Source of the DNA: Halobacteriales archaeon QS_8_69_73
GTDB taxonomy: Archaea; Halobacteriota; Halobacteria; Halobacteriales; Haloarculaceae
Length of the DNA stretch: 33,157 nucleotides
Assembly: GCA_003022945.1 (NCBI GenBank)
Contig: PXRZ01000078.1
Coordinates: 1 to 33,157, forward strand
Direction of reading: 5' to 3'
The first letter of the stretch is position 1. Each line of letters opens with the position of its first letter. Of the stretch, positions 15,592 through 22,093 are shown piece by piece. The position numbers were made by a program, and so were the translations under genes. Below the pieces are notes generated by a model. It had not been told where the DNA came from and did no database searches. It worked only from the letters and a program-made list of their open reading frames with translations.

Positions 15592-15691
15592 TCCGCGAGC
15601 GCGCAGCAGGCGCGCGAGCGGTTTGGTTCGAGAGACGCCAGAGGCGTCTCTCGTCATCACGAAAGACGACTTGTGGTCGTCTTTCGAACGA
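15592..15691 (+). repeat. structured multi-hairpin element, copy A
   Basis: The core 15624-15691 reads TGGTTCGA, hairpin 1 (CGAGAGACGCC-AGA-GGCGTCTCTCG, 15629-15653), linker TCGTCATCACGA (15651-15662), hairpin 2 (CGAAAGACGAC-TTGTG-GTCGTCTTTCG, 15660-15686), TCGAACGA. Both stems are perfect 11-bp stems, and GTTCGA/TCGAAC form an outer inverted repeat. A third hairpin (GCGCGC-AGCAG-GCGCGC) lies just upstream at 15599-15615. The same linkers with different stem sequences occur at 25830-25895 inside gltB. I know of no named family for it; it behaves like a REP/MITE-type structured element. Confidence 0.75.
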
Positions 15692-15693
15692 CA

Positions 15694-15854
15694 CCGGCGG
15701 CGAGTGAACGAAGTGAGCGAGCCGCCGGCTTTTTTCATTGACGTTCGGAAGACGCTCCGCGTCTTCCGCAGCCCATCAGAAGCGCAAAGCGCTTCTGAGG
15801 ACGCTTTTTGACTGGGGTCGAGTCGGCGCGCGGAGCGCGCCGGCGAGGCCCCAG
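15694..15854. repeat. array of perfect hairpins before the second halocyanin
   Basis: Four hairpins follow one another. CCGGCGGC...GCCGCCGG (15694-15728) encloses the GAGTGAACGAAGTGAGCGA type repeat and ends in six T's, so it is terminator-like. CGGAAGACGC-TCC-GCGTCTTCCG is at 15746-15768. TCAGAAGCGC-AAA-GCGCTTCTGA is at 15776-15798, followed by a T5 run. A two-level structure, CTGGGG...CCCCAG enclosing CGGCGCGC-GGA-GCGCGCCG, spans 15812-15854. With the terminator, tandem repeat and copy A, this fills the 617-nt gap between the M42 gene and the halocyanin; I see no gene in it. Confidence 0.6.
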
Positions 15855-15911
15855 TTAAAAAAGGTCGCGGTAGATGAACAGATTCAGTACGGGGGAACCG
15901 CGAGTACGAGC

Positions 15912-16388
15912 ATGGACACGAACGACGTGAGCCGCCGCGGGTTCGTGACGGCGGCAGGGGCGACGGCCGCCGCGGCCGCCACGTCGGCGCCGGCCGCCGC
16001 GGCCGAGGAGGAAAGCGGCGGCGACGGTGGTGACGGTGGCAGTGAGACCGTGCCGGCCTTCGGCGCCTTCCTCGGCGACGCCAACGGGTACAGCGAGGAC
16101 GGCATCGTCGATGCCCGCGGCGAGGACGCCGTGACCGTCGAGGTCGGCGCCGGCGGCGGCTTCGCCTTCGGCCCGGCGACGGTATGGGTCTCCCCCGGGA
16201 CGACGGTCACCTGGGAGTGGACCGGCGAGGGCGGCGCCCACAACGTCGTCGCCAACGACGGCCCCGCCGGCCTCGACAGCGGCGATCCCGTCGAATCGGG
16301 CAGCTACGAGTACGAATTCACCGACGACGACGCCGGCATCACCACCTACTACTGCAGTCCTCACCAGAGCCAAGGCATGAAGGGTTGA
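15912..16388 (+). CDS. halocyanin (blue copper protein), copy 2, frame lost before membrane anchor
   Basis: A second exported cupredoxin, closely matching the one at 8249. The N-terminus has a Tat-like motif (SRRGFVTAAGA) and an Ala-rich signal region, then an acidic Gly/Asp linker. The copper domain carries His in EGGAHNVVAND and the Cys, His, Met set in YYCSPHQSQGMKG. The frame ends at TGA 16386-16388, immediately after MKG. A membrane helix ending FFMKYGGDYEQS is in the -1 frame downstream. Over 195 nt (16191-16385 against 8519-8713) the two copies differ at one base only, while the signal peptides and tails are different. It stands alone here, after a hairpin-rich gap and without pet genes, so it may serve another donor or acceptor. 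Confidence 0.82.
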   Translation: MDTNDVSRRGFVTAAGATAAAAATSAPAAAAEEESGGDGGDGGSETVPAFGAFLGDANGYSEDGIVDARGEDAVTVEVGAGGGFAFGPATVWVSPGTTVTWEWTGEGGAHNVVANDGPAGLDSGDPVESGSYEYEFTDDDAGITTYYCSPHQSQGMKG

Positions 16389-16474
16389 CCGTCGCGACGT
16401 TCTTCGCGATGACCAGTACACTCGGACTCGGTTACTTCTTCATGAAGTACGGAGGAGACTACGAACAGTCATAG
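16385..16474 (+). other. detached C-terminal membrane anchor of halocyanin copy 2
   Basis: In the -1 frame directly after MKG, LTVATFFAMTSTLGLGYFF and then MKYGGDYEQS encode a membrane helix and short tail, ending at TAG 16472-16474. The KYG ending parallels the KYGES of copy 1. No ATG precedes the helix in this frame (the first is inside it), so independent translation is less likely than for copy 1. It is best read as the shifted end of the halocyanin gene. Confidence 0.6.
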
Positions 16475-16568
16475 GTACGACAGGCCCGCGAATCGACGCG
16501 GCGAACGGAGTGTCGACATCCCTGGTCCGCGCCGCAGGGTTCTTCGAGCCGGCGCGCCGAGAGCCGGT

Positions 16569-16952
16569 ATGGGCATTCTCGGGCGCATCAGGGACGCGCT
16601 GACCGGCTCGGAGCCGGAGGTCAGGTTCCACCGGGTCCACGTCGCGACCGCCGACGACGACCGGGAGACCATTACCTACCTTACGGGAGCGGTCGTCGAC
16701 GAACCGACGCCGGTGGCCTGTTCGGCCTCGCTTCGGATACCGGAGGGGACGATGCTGGTCGAGGCACCCGAGGAGACGAAAGGCGTCACGGTCAACGACT
16801 ACACCTACCCATTATACCAGTACACGACCGCTTCGCCGACAGCGGCCCCGCCTTCGGCGGAGTCGGTGCCGGAGGCGCTGACGGGCGAGACCCTGCCGGC
16901 ACAGGAGCTCGACGCCGAGGAGGTCGCGGAGCTGGAGGCGCTGCTGCCTTGA
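16569..16952 (+). CDS. hypothetical protein, 127 aa
   Basis: A small soluble acidic protein starting MGILGRIRDALTGSEPEVRF, with a likely N-terminal amphipathic helix and a beta-rich middle (RFHRVHVATADDDRETITYLTGAVVDE). The tail is Pro/Ala/Glu-rich and ends in an acidic helix. No membrane helix, cysteine pair or recognised domain. Codon and residue composition are typical of haloarchaeal genes, which supports it being real. It ends 118 nt before a small zinc-ribbon gene on the same strand. I do not recognise the family. Confidence 0.6.
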   Translation: MGILGRIRDALTGSEPEVRFHRVHVATADDDRETITYLTGAVVDEPTPVACSASLRIPEGTMLVEAPEETKGVTVNDYTYPLYQYTTASPTAAPPSAESVPEALTGETLPAQELDAEEVAELEALLP

Positions 16953-17070
16953 GCGTCGGATGCGGCGGTCGCGGCAATCGCGACGATCGCGGAGGCCGTG
17001 GAGGCGCGGAGTCGGACGACCAGCATGTCCCGGTGGACACGTCTTTGGGCGTCGAGCCCGTCGATACGGT

Positions 17071-17223
17071 ATGCTCGGGCTGCGCTTCTTCGAGTGCCGG
17101 CGCTGTGCGACGGTGTACGCGGGGCCGGATGCCCCGCCGCGGTGCGACGACTGCGCGGGCGGGGAGTTCGTTGAGCTGACGGGCCGGTCACAGGCTGAGG
17201 CGTACTTCGCCGGGCGGCAGTAA
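17071..17223 (+). CDS. small zinc-ribbon protein, 50 aa
   Basis: A 50-residue protein, MLGLRFFECRRCATVYAGPD, with two zinc knuckles CRRC and CDDC about 17 residues apart, the pattern of a rubredoxin-like or zinc-ribbon fold. The frame is open upstream, but that part is Arg-rich and not protein-like, so the ATG at 17071 is chosen. Such small zinc-finger proteins are numerous in haloarchaea and several affect growth or biofilm; no specific role can be assigned. It converges with the SRPBCC gene, with stops 5 nt apart. Confidence 0.65.
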   Translation: MLGLRFFECRRCATVYAGPDAPPRCDDCAGGEFVELTGRSQAEAYFAGRQ

Positions 17224-17228
17224 CGTCG

Positions 17229-17726
17229 TCAGTACGTCTCGATGTCGAGAGAGACGTCGCGGCGCTGGCCCTCGAGGTCGGCGACGATGCGGCGGACGAC
17301 GCGTTCGGCCTCCGCGCGGATCTTCGGCTTCACCTTCTCGACGACCCACTCGAGGGAGACGAACCGCGGCAGATCGAGGGCGTCGGCCTCAGCGGAGCCA
17401 GGGGCGTACTCGACGACCATTCGGACGCGGGTGGTGTCGTCGTCGACCGGCTCGACGTGCCACCGGCCGGCGGCGTCGATGTCCTTGATGATCCGCCAGT
17501 CGATGCGAGCCGGCGGCTCCACGTCGGTGACCCGCGAGCGGGCGGTGTAGGAGAGCTTCCACCACTCGAAGTCTAGCTCGTACTCGGTGTCGGGCGCCCC
17601 GTCGCCGAACTGCCGGACGTCGGTGAGGTGTTCGGAGTACCTGGCGTACCGCGGGAAGTCGAGCAGGAACTCGTAGACCTCCTCCGGCGGGAGATGGACC
17701 TCCGTCGAAACCTCGACAGTATCCAC
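17229..17726 (-). CDS. SRPBCC (START/Bet v1-like) family protein
   Basis: A 165-aa protein with the helix-grip fold signature: MDTVEVSTEVHLPPEEVYEFLLDFPRYARYSEHL at the start, a central beta-sheet (ELDFEWWKLSYTARSRVTDVEPPARIDWRII) and a long C-terminal helix (VEKVKPKIRAEAERVVRRIVADLEG). These resemble polyketide cyclase, START and coenzyme-Q-binding proteins, which enclose a hydrophobic ligand. The start is GTG at 17724-17726; no ATG is available before the first conserved strand. A GCTTAGGA box lies about 25 nt upstream. The ligand is unknown. Confidence 0.8.
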   Translation of the reverse strand: MDTVEVSTEVHLPPEEVYEFLLDFPRYARYSEHLTDVRQFGDGAPDTEYELDFEWWKLSYTARSRVTDVEPPARIDWRIIKDIDAAGRWHVEPVDDDTTRVRMVVEYAPGSAEADALDLPRFVSLEWVVEKVKPKIRAEAERVVRRIVADLEGQRRDVSLDIETY

Positions 17727-17772
17727 GCGGTCGCTTCGGACGGCCCCATCCTAAGCGTTGCGTCGGCGCCGC

Positions 17773-18717
17773 CTACAGGCGGTCGGCGACGGTCTCGACG
17801 GCCGCCAGGCCGTGGACCTCGCCGTGCAGCTGCGGGACGAGCGTCACCGGCAGATCGAACCGCTCGCGGGCCGCCGCGATCTGCTCCTGCTGGCTCTCGT
17901 GGCGGGATTGACAGAGGTCACACGCCGGCTCGGGCTCTTCGATGACCTTGTTGACGACGGCGCGGCCGGCGGGCACGCCGTACGTGTCCAGTTCGGCGAG
18001 CAGCCGCTCGGTCTCCAGCACCGCCATCGTCTCGGGGATGAGCACGACCCGGAACTCGGTGCGGTCGGGGTCCCGGAGGGCGTCGGCGACCCGCTCCATC
18101 CGGTCCTGCAGTGCCTCGAGGTCGACGTCGACATCGGCGTCGCCTTGATCCTCTGCGTCGTCCCCGTCGCCGCCGCCCACGAACGACCGCACCGAATCCG
18201 CCAGCGAGGAGACCTGCGACCGCACGGAGATGAGCTTCCCCATCGCGGAGCTCATCACGTCCGGCAGCTTCAGCAGCCGGAGCGTGTGACCGGTCGGAGC
18301 GGTGTCGAAGACGATGTACTCGAAGCGGGGGTCGTCCATGTAGTCCAAGAAGAGGTCCATGGCGGCGGCCTCGTCGGTCCCCGGGGCGACGCCGGCCTCG
18401 ATGACGTCGTCGACGTCGCCGTCGTCGAGGGAGATACCCAGGCCCTCCAGCTCGTCCAGCGCCGCCGTCACCTGCCCGCGGTACTGGCCGATGCGCTCGC
18501 CGGGGTCGACCTCGACGGCCCAGAGGCCGGACTCGCCGTCGACGCGGGTCGGCTCGGCGCCGACCGTGGCGTCGAAGACGTCCGACAGCGAGTGGGCGGG
18601 GTCCGTCGAGACGACGAGCGTCGGGTCGCCCTCGCGGGCCCGCTTCAGCGCCGTCGCCGCCGCGCAGGTCGTCTTGCCGACACCGCCTTTCCCACCGTAG
18701 AGCACGAACTCGGTCAC
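17773..18717 (-). CDS. ArsA/Get3-family ATPase
   Basis: A 314-aa deviant-Walker ATPase. The P-loop GGKGGVGKTTCAAA is at residues 8-21, with the intradimer signature Lys of the family. STDPAHSLSDVFD is switch-like and FDTAPTGHTLRLLKLP is the A-loop and Walker B region typical of ArsA and Get3/TRC40. CDLCQSRH near residue 272 supplies the CxxC that binds the dimer-bridging zinc in Get3-type members. Arsenite-binding cysteines of true ArsA pumps are not seen and no arsB lies nearby, so tail-anchored-protein targeting or another maturation role is more likely. The start is GTG (18715-18717). An acidic insert sits near residues 190-205. Transcribed from its own promoter in the 74-nt gap after the dehydrogenase gene. 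Confidence 0.85.
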   Translation of the reverse strand: MTEFVLYGGKGGVGKTTCAAATALKRAREGDPTLVVSTDPAHSLSDVFDATVGAEPTRVDGESGLWAVEVDPGERIGQYRGQVTAALDELEGLGISLDDGDVDDVIEAGVAPGTDEAAAMDLFLDYMDDPRFEYIVFDTAPTGHTLRLLKLPDVMSSAMGKLISVRSQVSSLADSVRSFVGGGDGDDAEDQGDADVDVDLEALQDRMERVADALRDPDRTEFRVVLIPETMAVLETERLLAELDTYGVPAGRAVVNKVIEEPEPACDLCQSRHESQQEQIAAARERFDLPVTLVPQLHGEVHGLAAVETVADRL

Positions 18718-18732
18718 GGTCTATATTAGTTC

Positions 18733-18752
18733 CGGACGGCTTAAACCGTCCG
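18733..18752 (-). promoter_or_regulatory. inverted repeat enclosing the ArsA-family TATA box
   Basis: CGGACGG-CTTAAA-CCGTCCG has perfect 7-nt arms around an AT-rich centre. Read on the minus strand the centre is TTTAAG, about 23-28 nt before the GTG start of the ArsA-family gene, the right place for a TATA box. It may be an operator overlapping the promoter. It could instead be a hairpin terminating the upstream dehydrogenase gene, or both. Confidence 0.4.
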
Positions 18753-18791
18753 TGCCGGGCGGAGCGTCGGGGACACTCCCGGCGTCACCGA

Positions 18792-19832
18792 TTACGGCGT
18801 GACGACCGCCCGGCCCTCGATTTCGCCGTTTTCCAGCCGTTCGGCGGCCTCGTTGATCGCTCCGAGGTCGTACCGGCTGGTGCGGAGGTCGACGTCGCCG
18901 CGGTCGACCAGCGCCACGAGTTCCTGGAGCTCGCTGTACTGACCCACCAGCGTCCCGCGGTAGGTGAACTCCCCGGCGACGAACGCCTGGGCGGGCTCGT
19001 GGACGTGGCCGCCGTAGCCGACGACGTGATGTTCGCCGCCGAGGGCGGCGATCTCGGGACCGAGGGCGGTCGTCTCGTCGGCACCGACGAAGTCGAGCAC
19101 CTGCTCGGCGCCGTGGCCGTCGGTACGGGCCTCGATCTCCGCGGGGACATCGGCGCTCTCGGGGTCGAGCGTGGCGTCGGCGCCGCAGTCGGCGGCGAGC
19201 TCCCGGGCCGTCTCCTTGACGTCCAGCGCCACGATGTCGGCGGCGCTCATCGCGTCGAGACACTGCAGGCCGATGTGGCCGAGCCCGCCGACGCCGATGA
19301 CGACGGCGGTGTCGCCCGGCGCGAGTTCGTCGACGGCCTTCTTGACGGCGTGGTAGGCGGTGATGCCGGCGTCGGCGTGGGGAGCGACCTCCGCGGGGTC
19401 GACGCCGTCCGGCAGCGGAATCACCGACCGCTCGCCGGTGCGCATCTCCTCGGCGAAGCCGCCGTCGGTCGTGAGACCGTTGAAGGAGTCGTTCTCGCAG
19501 TACATCGTCTCGCCGCGCCGGCAGGGCCGGCAGGTCCCGCAGGTCTGGACTGGGTGGCAGATGACCTGGTCGCCCTCCGAGACGAGCGTCACCTCCTCGC
19601 CGGTCGCGACGACTGTCCCGGCGTTCTCGTGGCCGAGCGTCATCGGGAGGCGCTGGTCGACGTAGTCGGCCCACTGGCCCTCGATTATGTGGTTGTCCGT
19701 CCGGCACCACCCCGCGCCCTCGATTTCGACGACGACGTCCCGGCTGCCCTTCGGTTGCGGCCGGTCGACCGCCTCGACGGACAGCCCCTCGGACATCTCG
19801 TGGGTGTACTCGTGGAGTCTCGCTGCGCGCAT
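18792..19832 (-). CDS. zinc-dependent alcohol dehydrogenase (MDR family)
   Basis: A 346-aa NAD(P)-dependent dehydrogenase of the medium-chain family. Catalytic zinc ligands are Cys in GAGWCRTDNH, His-Glu in LGHENAGTV and a later residue. The structural zinc site is CGTCRPCRRGETMYC (C-x2-C-x2-C-x7-C). The Rossmann motif is GVGGLGHIGLQCL, with Asp in VALDVKETA favouring NAD. The ATG at 19832 is preferred to the in-frame TTG 12 nt upstream. A GTTTATCAC box lies about 30 nt before it. It is divergent from an amidohydrolase and a DUF59-type gene; a similar trio accompanies bacterial propane-type monooxygenases, suggesting secondary-alcohol or glycol oxidation, but the substrate is not shown by the sequence. 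Confidence 0.88.
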   Translation of the reverse strand: MRAARLHEYTHEMSEGLSVEAVDRPQPKGSRDVVVEIEGAGWCRTDNHIIEGQWADYVDQRLPMTLGHENAGTVVATGEEVTLVSEGDQVICHPVQTCGTCRPCRRGETMYCENDSFNGLTTDGGFAEEMRTGERSVIPLPDGVDPAEVAPHADAGITAYHAVKKAVDELAPGDTAVVIGVGGLGHIGLQCLDAMSAADIVALDVKETARELAADCGADATLDPESADVPAEIEARTDGHGAEQVLDFVGADETTALGPEIAALGGEHHVVGYGGHVHEPAQAFVAGEFTYRGTLVGQYSELQELVALVDRGDVDLRTSRYDLGAINEAAERLENGEIEGRAVVTP

Positions 19833-19861
19833 GGCATCTGTCAATATCCCACACGGAAGTG

Positions 19862-19956
19862 ATAAACGTTCCCACGGGTCCGACCCGGCTCGGCGCTCGC
19901 CGACACGCAGTAAGGCGGTTTACATACGTAAGACACGAACTTTAGTGACGTTTATG
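19862..19956. promoter_or_regulatory. divergent promoters of dehydrogenase and amidohydrolase genes
   Basis: ATAAAC at 19862-19867 is the complement of GTTTAT, the TATA box of the leftward dehydrogenase. TTTACA at 19919-19924 and TTTATG at 19951-19956 are candidate TATA boxes for the rightward amidohydrolase; they would fit starts at ATG 19954 and ATG 19984 respectively. TTAC-ATAC-GTAA (19920-19931) overlaps the first of these as a small palindrome. Confidence 0.4.
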
Positions 19957-19983
19957 TACCATGAGTACACATACCACGATGCG

Positions 19984-21042
19984 ATGTACGAACACGACGG
20001 CGAGGAGATATTTGTCATCGACTCCCACGTCCACCTATGGGACGCCAGCAAGGAGAACGTGAAACACGAAGGCGGCGAGCAGTTCATACAGTGTTTCTAC
20101 GACTACCACACCGGGTTCACCCCGGAGGACAGGCAGTGGTCGATGGACGAGTATCGGCAGTACGACCCCGACCGGATGGCCGAGGACCTCTTCAGCAACG
20201 CGGCCGTCGACATGGGAATCTTCCAGCCGACGTACCTCAACGAGTTCTACCACGAGGGGTTCAACACGGTCGACGACAACGCCAGACTCGCCGACCGGTA
20301 TCCGGAGCGGTTCGTCCTCAACGGCCGGTTCGACCCACGGGAGGGCGAGGCCGGCAAGCGGGAGCTCAGACGGCAGAAGGAAGAACACGACATTCAGGGC
20401 GTCAAGCTATACACCGCCGAGTGGCTGGGCGACTCGAAGGGGTGGCGGCTCGATTCCGAGGAGGCCTTCGAGTTCCTCGAACTGTGTGCCGAGTTGGGCG
20501 TCGAGAACATCCACCCACACAAAGGACCGACGATCCGGCCCCTGAACCGCGACGCCTTCGACGTCGCCGATGTCGACGACGCCGCGAGTTCGTTCCCGGA
20601 GCTCAACTTTGTCGTCGAGCACGTCGGGCTCCCGCGGCTGGACGACTTCTGCTGGATCGCCGCCCAGGAGCCGAACGTCTACGGCGGCCTCGCCGTGGCC
20701 GCGCCGCTCGCGGTCCACCGGCCCCGGAAGTTCGGCGAGATCATGGGCGAACTTCTCTTCTGGCTCGGCGAGGACCGCCTGCTGTTCGGGTCCGACTACG
20801 CGCTGTGGAACCCCGACTGGCTCATCGAGACCGTCATGGACGCAGAGCTGACGGACGAACAGCGGGACGAGTACGGCGTCGAGCTGACGACGGACGTCTG
20901 GAGGAAGATCATGGGCGAGAACGCGGCCGAGCTCTACGACATCGACATCGAGGCGAAGAAGCGGGCGTTCGCCTCCGACGACGTCGCCGAGCGGTTCGGC
21001 CTGCGGGACCACTACGCCGGGGCGGACGTGGCGGCGGACTGA
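19984..21042 (+). CDS. amidohydrolase-2 family metal-dependent hydrolase
   Basis: A 352-aa TIM-barrel hydrolase of the amidohydrolase superfamily. EEIFVIDSHVHLWD near the N-terminus gives the HxH metal-binding pair on strand 1. Other barrel-strand residues are His in NIHPHKGP, His in FVVEHVGLPRL and the terminal Asp in LLFGSDYALWN. These match the ACMSD/2-pyrone-dicarboxylate-lactonase branch, whose members hydrolyse or decarboxylate small ring or acid substrates. I start at ATG 19984 (MYEHDGEEIF); an in-frame ATG at 19954 would add ten residues. The next gene begins inside its stop codon (TGATG), so both products are made together. The nucleotide sequence is intact. Related genes sit beside propane-type diiron monooxygenases in actinobacteria. 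Confidence 0.82.
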   Translation: MYEHDGEEIFVIDSHVHLWDASKENVKHEGGEQFIQCFYDYHTGFTPEDRQWSMDEYRQYDPDRMAEDLFSNAAVDMGIFQPTYLNEFYHEGFNTVDDNARLADRYPERFVLNGRFDPREGEAGKRELRRQKEEHDIQGVKLYTAEWLGDSKGWRLDSEEAFEFLELCAELGVENIHPHKGPTIRPLNRDAFDVADVDDAASSFPELNFVVEHVGLPRLDDFCWIAAQEPNVYGGLAVAAPLAVHRPRKFGEIMGELLFWLGEDRLLFGSDYALWNPDWLIETVMDAELTDEQRDEYGVELTTDVWRKIMGENAAELYDIDIEAKKRAFASDDVAERFGLRDHYAGADVAAD

Positions 21043-21821
21043 TGTCGACGCATACGGACCGCCTCGGGACGTCGGAGCGGGCAGTCAGACGGCGGCTGGA
21101 CCGCGTCACCGACCCGGAGCTCGACGAGTCCATCGTCGCGCTGGACTACGTCGACGAGGTCGCCATCGAGGGTCGACAGGTCCGGGTCGCGTTCACGCTC
21201 CCGACAGCGTGGTGTTCGCCCGCCTTCGCCTGGATGATGGCGACCGACGCGCGCGAGGCGGTCGAAGCGCTACCCGGCGTCGACCGCGCGCGAATCCGGT
21301 TGCGGGAGCACCTGCACGAGGCGGAGATCAACGAGGGCGTCAACGAGGGGCTGGCCTTCGCGGAGGCGTTTCCCGACGCCGACGGCGGGGTCGCCGAGGT
21401 GCGCGCCACCCTCGACGCGAAGGCCCGCCTCGCCCGCCAGTACGACGCCGTCGAGGCCCTGCTCGAGGCGGGGCTCGACCCCCGGCAGGTCGCGACCCTC
21501 GAGTTCACCGACCTGTGGATCGACGACCCCGCGGTCGCGTTCGTCCGCGGGCGGTCGGTCGGCGTGTCGGTCGCGGCCGACCCCATCGAGTCGTACCTCG
21601 AGAAGGCCCGCGAGACGGGGCTGGTGGCCGACGACCACCCGGAGCTGTTCCGGACGCCGGAGGGCGACCCCATCCCGGTCGACCGGTTCGAGCTGATTCA
21701 GCACCGCTGCCGGCTGGCGACCGTCAACATGGGCGGACAGGGGTCGGTCTGTGACGCGCTCAACGAGGCCCGCCGCGCCGAGAACAGACCGCCGCTGAGC
21801 CCCGAGGAGCACATCCCGTAG
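21042..21821 (+). CDS. DUF59/MIP18-type iron-sulfur assembly-like protein
   Basis: A 259-aa protein. The first about 100 residues are a DUF59 (PaaD/SufT/MIP18) domain: RRRLDRVTDPELDESIVALDYVDEVAI has the DPEL motif, and VRVAFTLPTAWCSPAFAWMMATDAREAVEAL has the conserved Cys. The remainder is longer than in ordinary SufT-like proteins and includes CRLATVNMGGQGSVCDALNEAR with two further cysteines. Such proteins help insert Fe-S clusters or iron into specific client enzymes. Its ATG overlaps the amidohydrolase stop by one base, so the two are translationally coupled. The context suggests a dedicated maturation role for a metal enzyme in this pathway; the client is not in the window. Confidence 0.8.
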   Translation: MSTHTDRLGTSERAVRRRLDRVTDPELDESIVALDYVDEVAIEGRQVRVAFTLPTAWCSPAFAWMMATDAREAVEALPGVDRARIRLREHLHEAEINEGVNEGLAFAEAFPDADGGVAEVRATLDAKARLARQYDAVEALLEAGLDPRQVATLEFTDLWIDDPAVAFVRGRSVGVSVAADPIESYLEKARETGLVADDHPELFRTPEGDPIPVDRFELIQHRCRLATVNMGGQGSVCDALNEARRAENRPPLSPEEHIP

Positions 21822-21827
21822 CGCCGA

Positions 21828-22019
21828 TCAGATACGGGTCGCCCCTTCGGGCCCCGGCGGCGGGCCGCCGCCCCCGTCGTCGTCGGGTTCGCCGTGGCCC
21901 GACCGCGCCAGCCCGTGACGGCCCCGCTCGCGGAACTCCTCGGGGTCCCAGCCACAGGCCGGACAGCCGCCGACGTCGTAGTCGAACTCCGTGCCACAGC
22001 CCAGACACTCCCCGTTCAT
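21828..22019 (-). CDS. small zinc-ribbon protein, 63 aa
   Basis: MNGECLGCGTEFDYDVGGCPACGWDPEEF has two CxxC knuckles (CLGC and CPAC) about 15 residues apart, a compact zinc ribbon. The rest is a Gly/Pro/Asp-rich tail ending ATRI. Converges with the DUF59-type gene, with stops 6 nt apart, and follows gltB on the minus strand after the 74-nt gap. The ATG at 22019 directly precedes the first knuckle. Function unknown. Confidence 0.65.
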   Translation of the reverse strand: MNGECLGCGTEFDYDVGGCPACGWDPEEFRERGRHGLARSGHGEPDDDGGGGPPPGPEGATRI

Positions 22020-22093
22020 GTGTACTGGTATCGTACGCCGTGGGCGACTAAATCCTTGCGGACGGGAACGGCGGCCGAGTTGCTGACCCGCCG

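Noticed and set aside
19832-19844. A TTG start for the alcohol dehydrogenase 12 nt upstream
   Set aside because: An ATG with the family-like MRAARLHEY start follows, and TTG starts are rare in haloarchaea.
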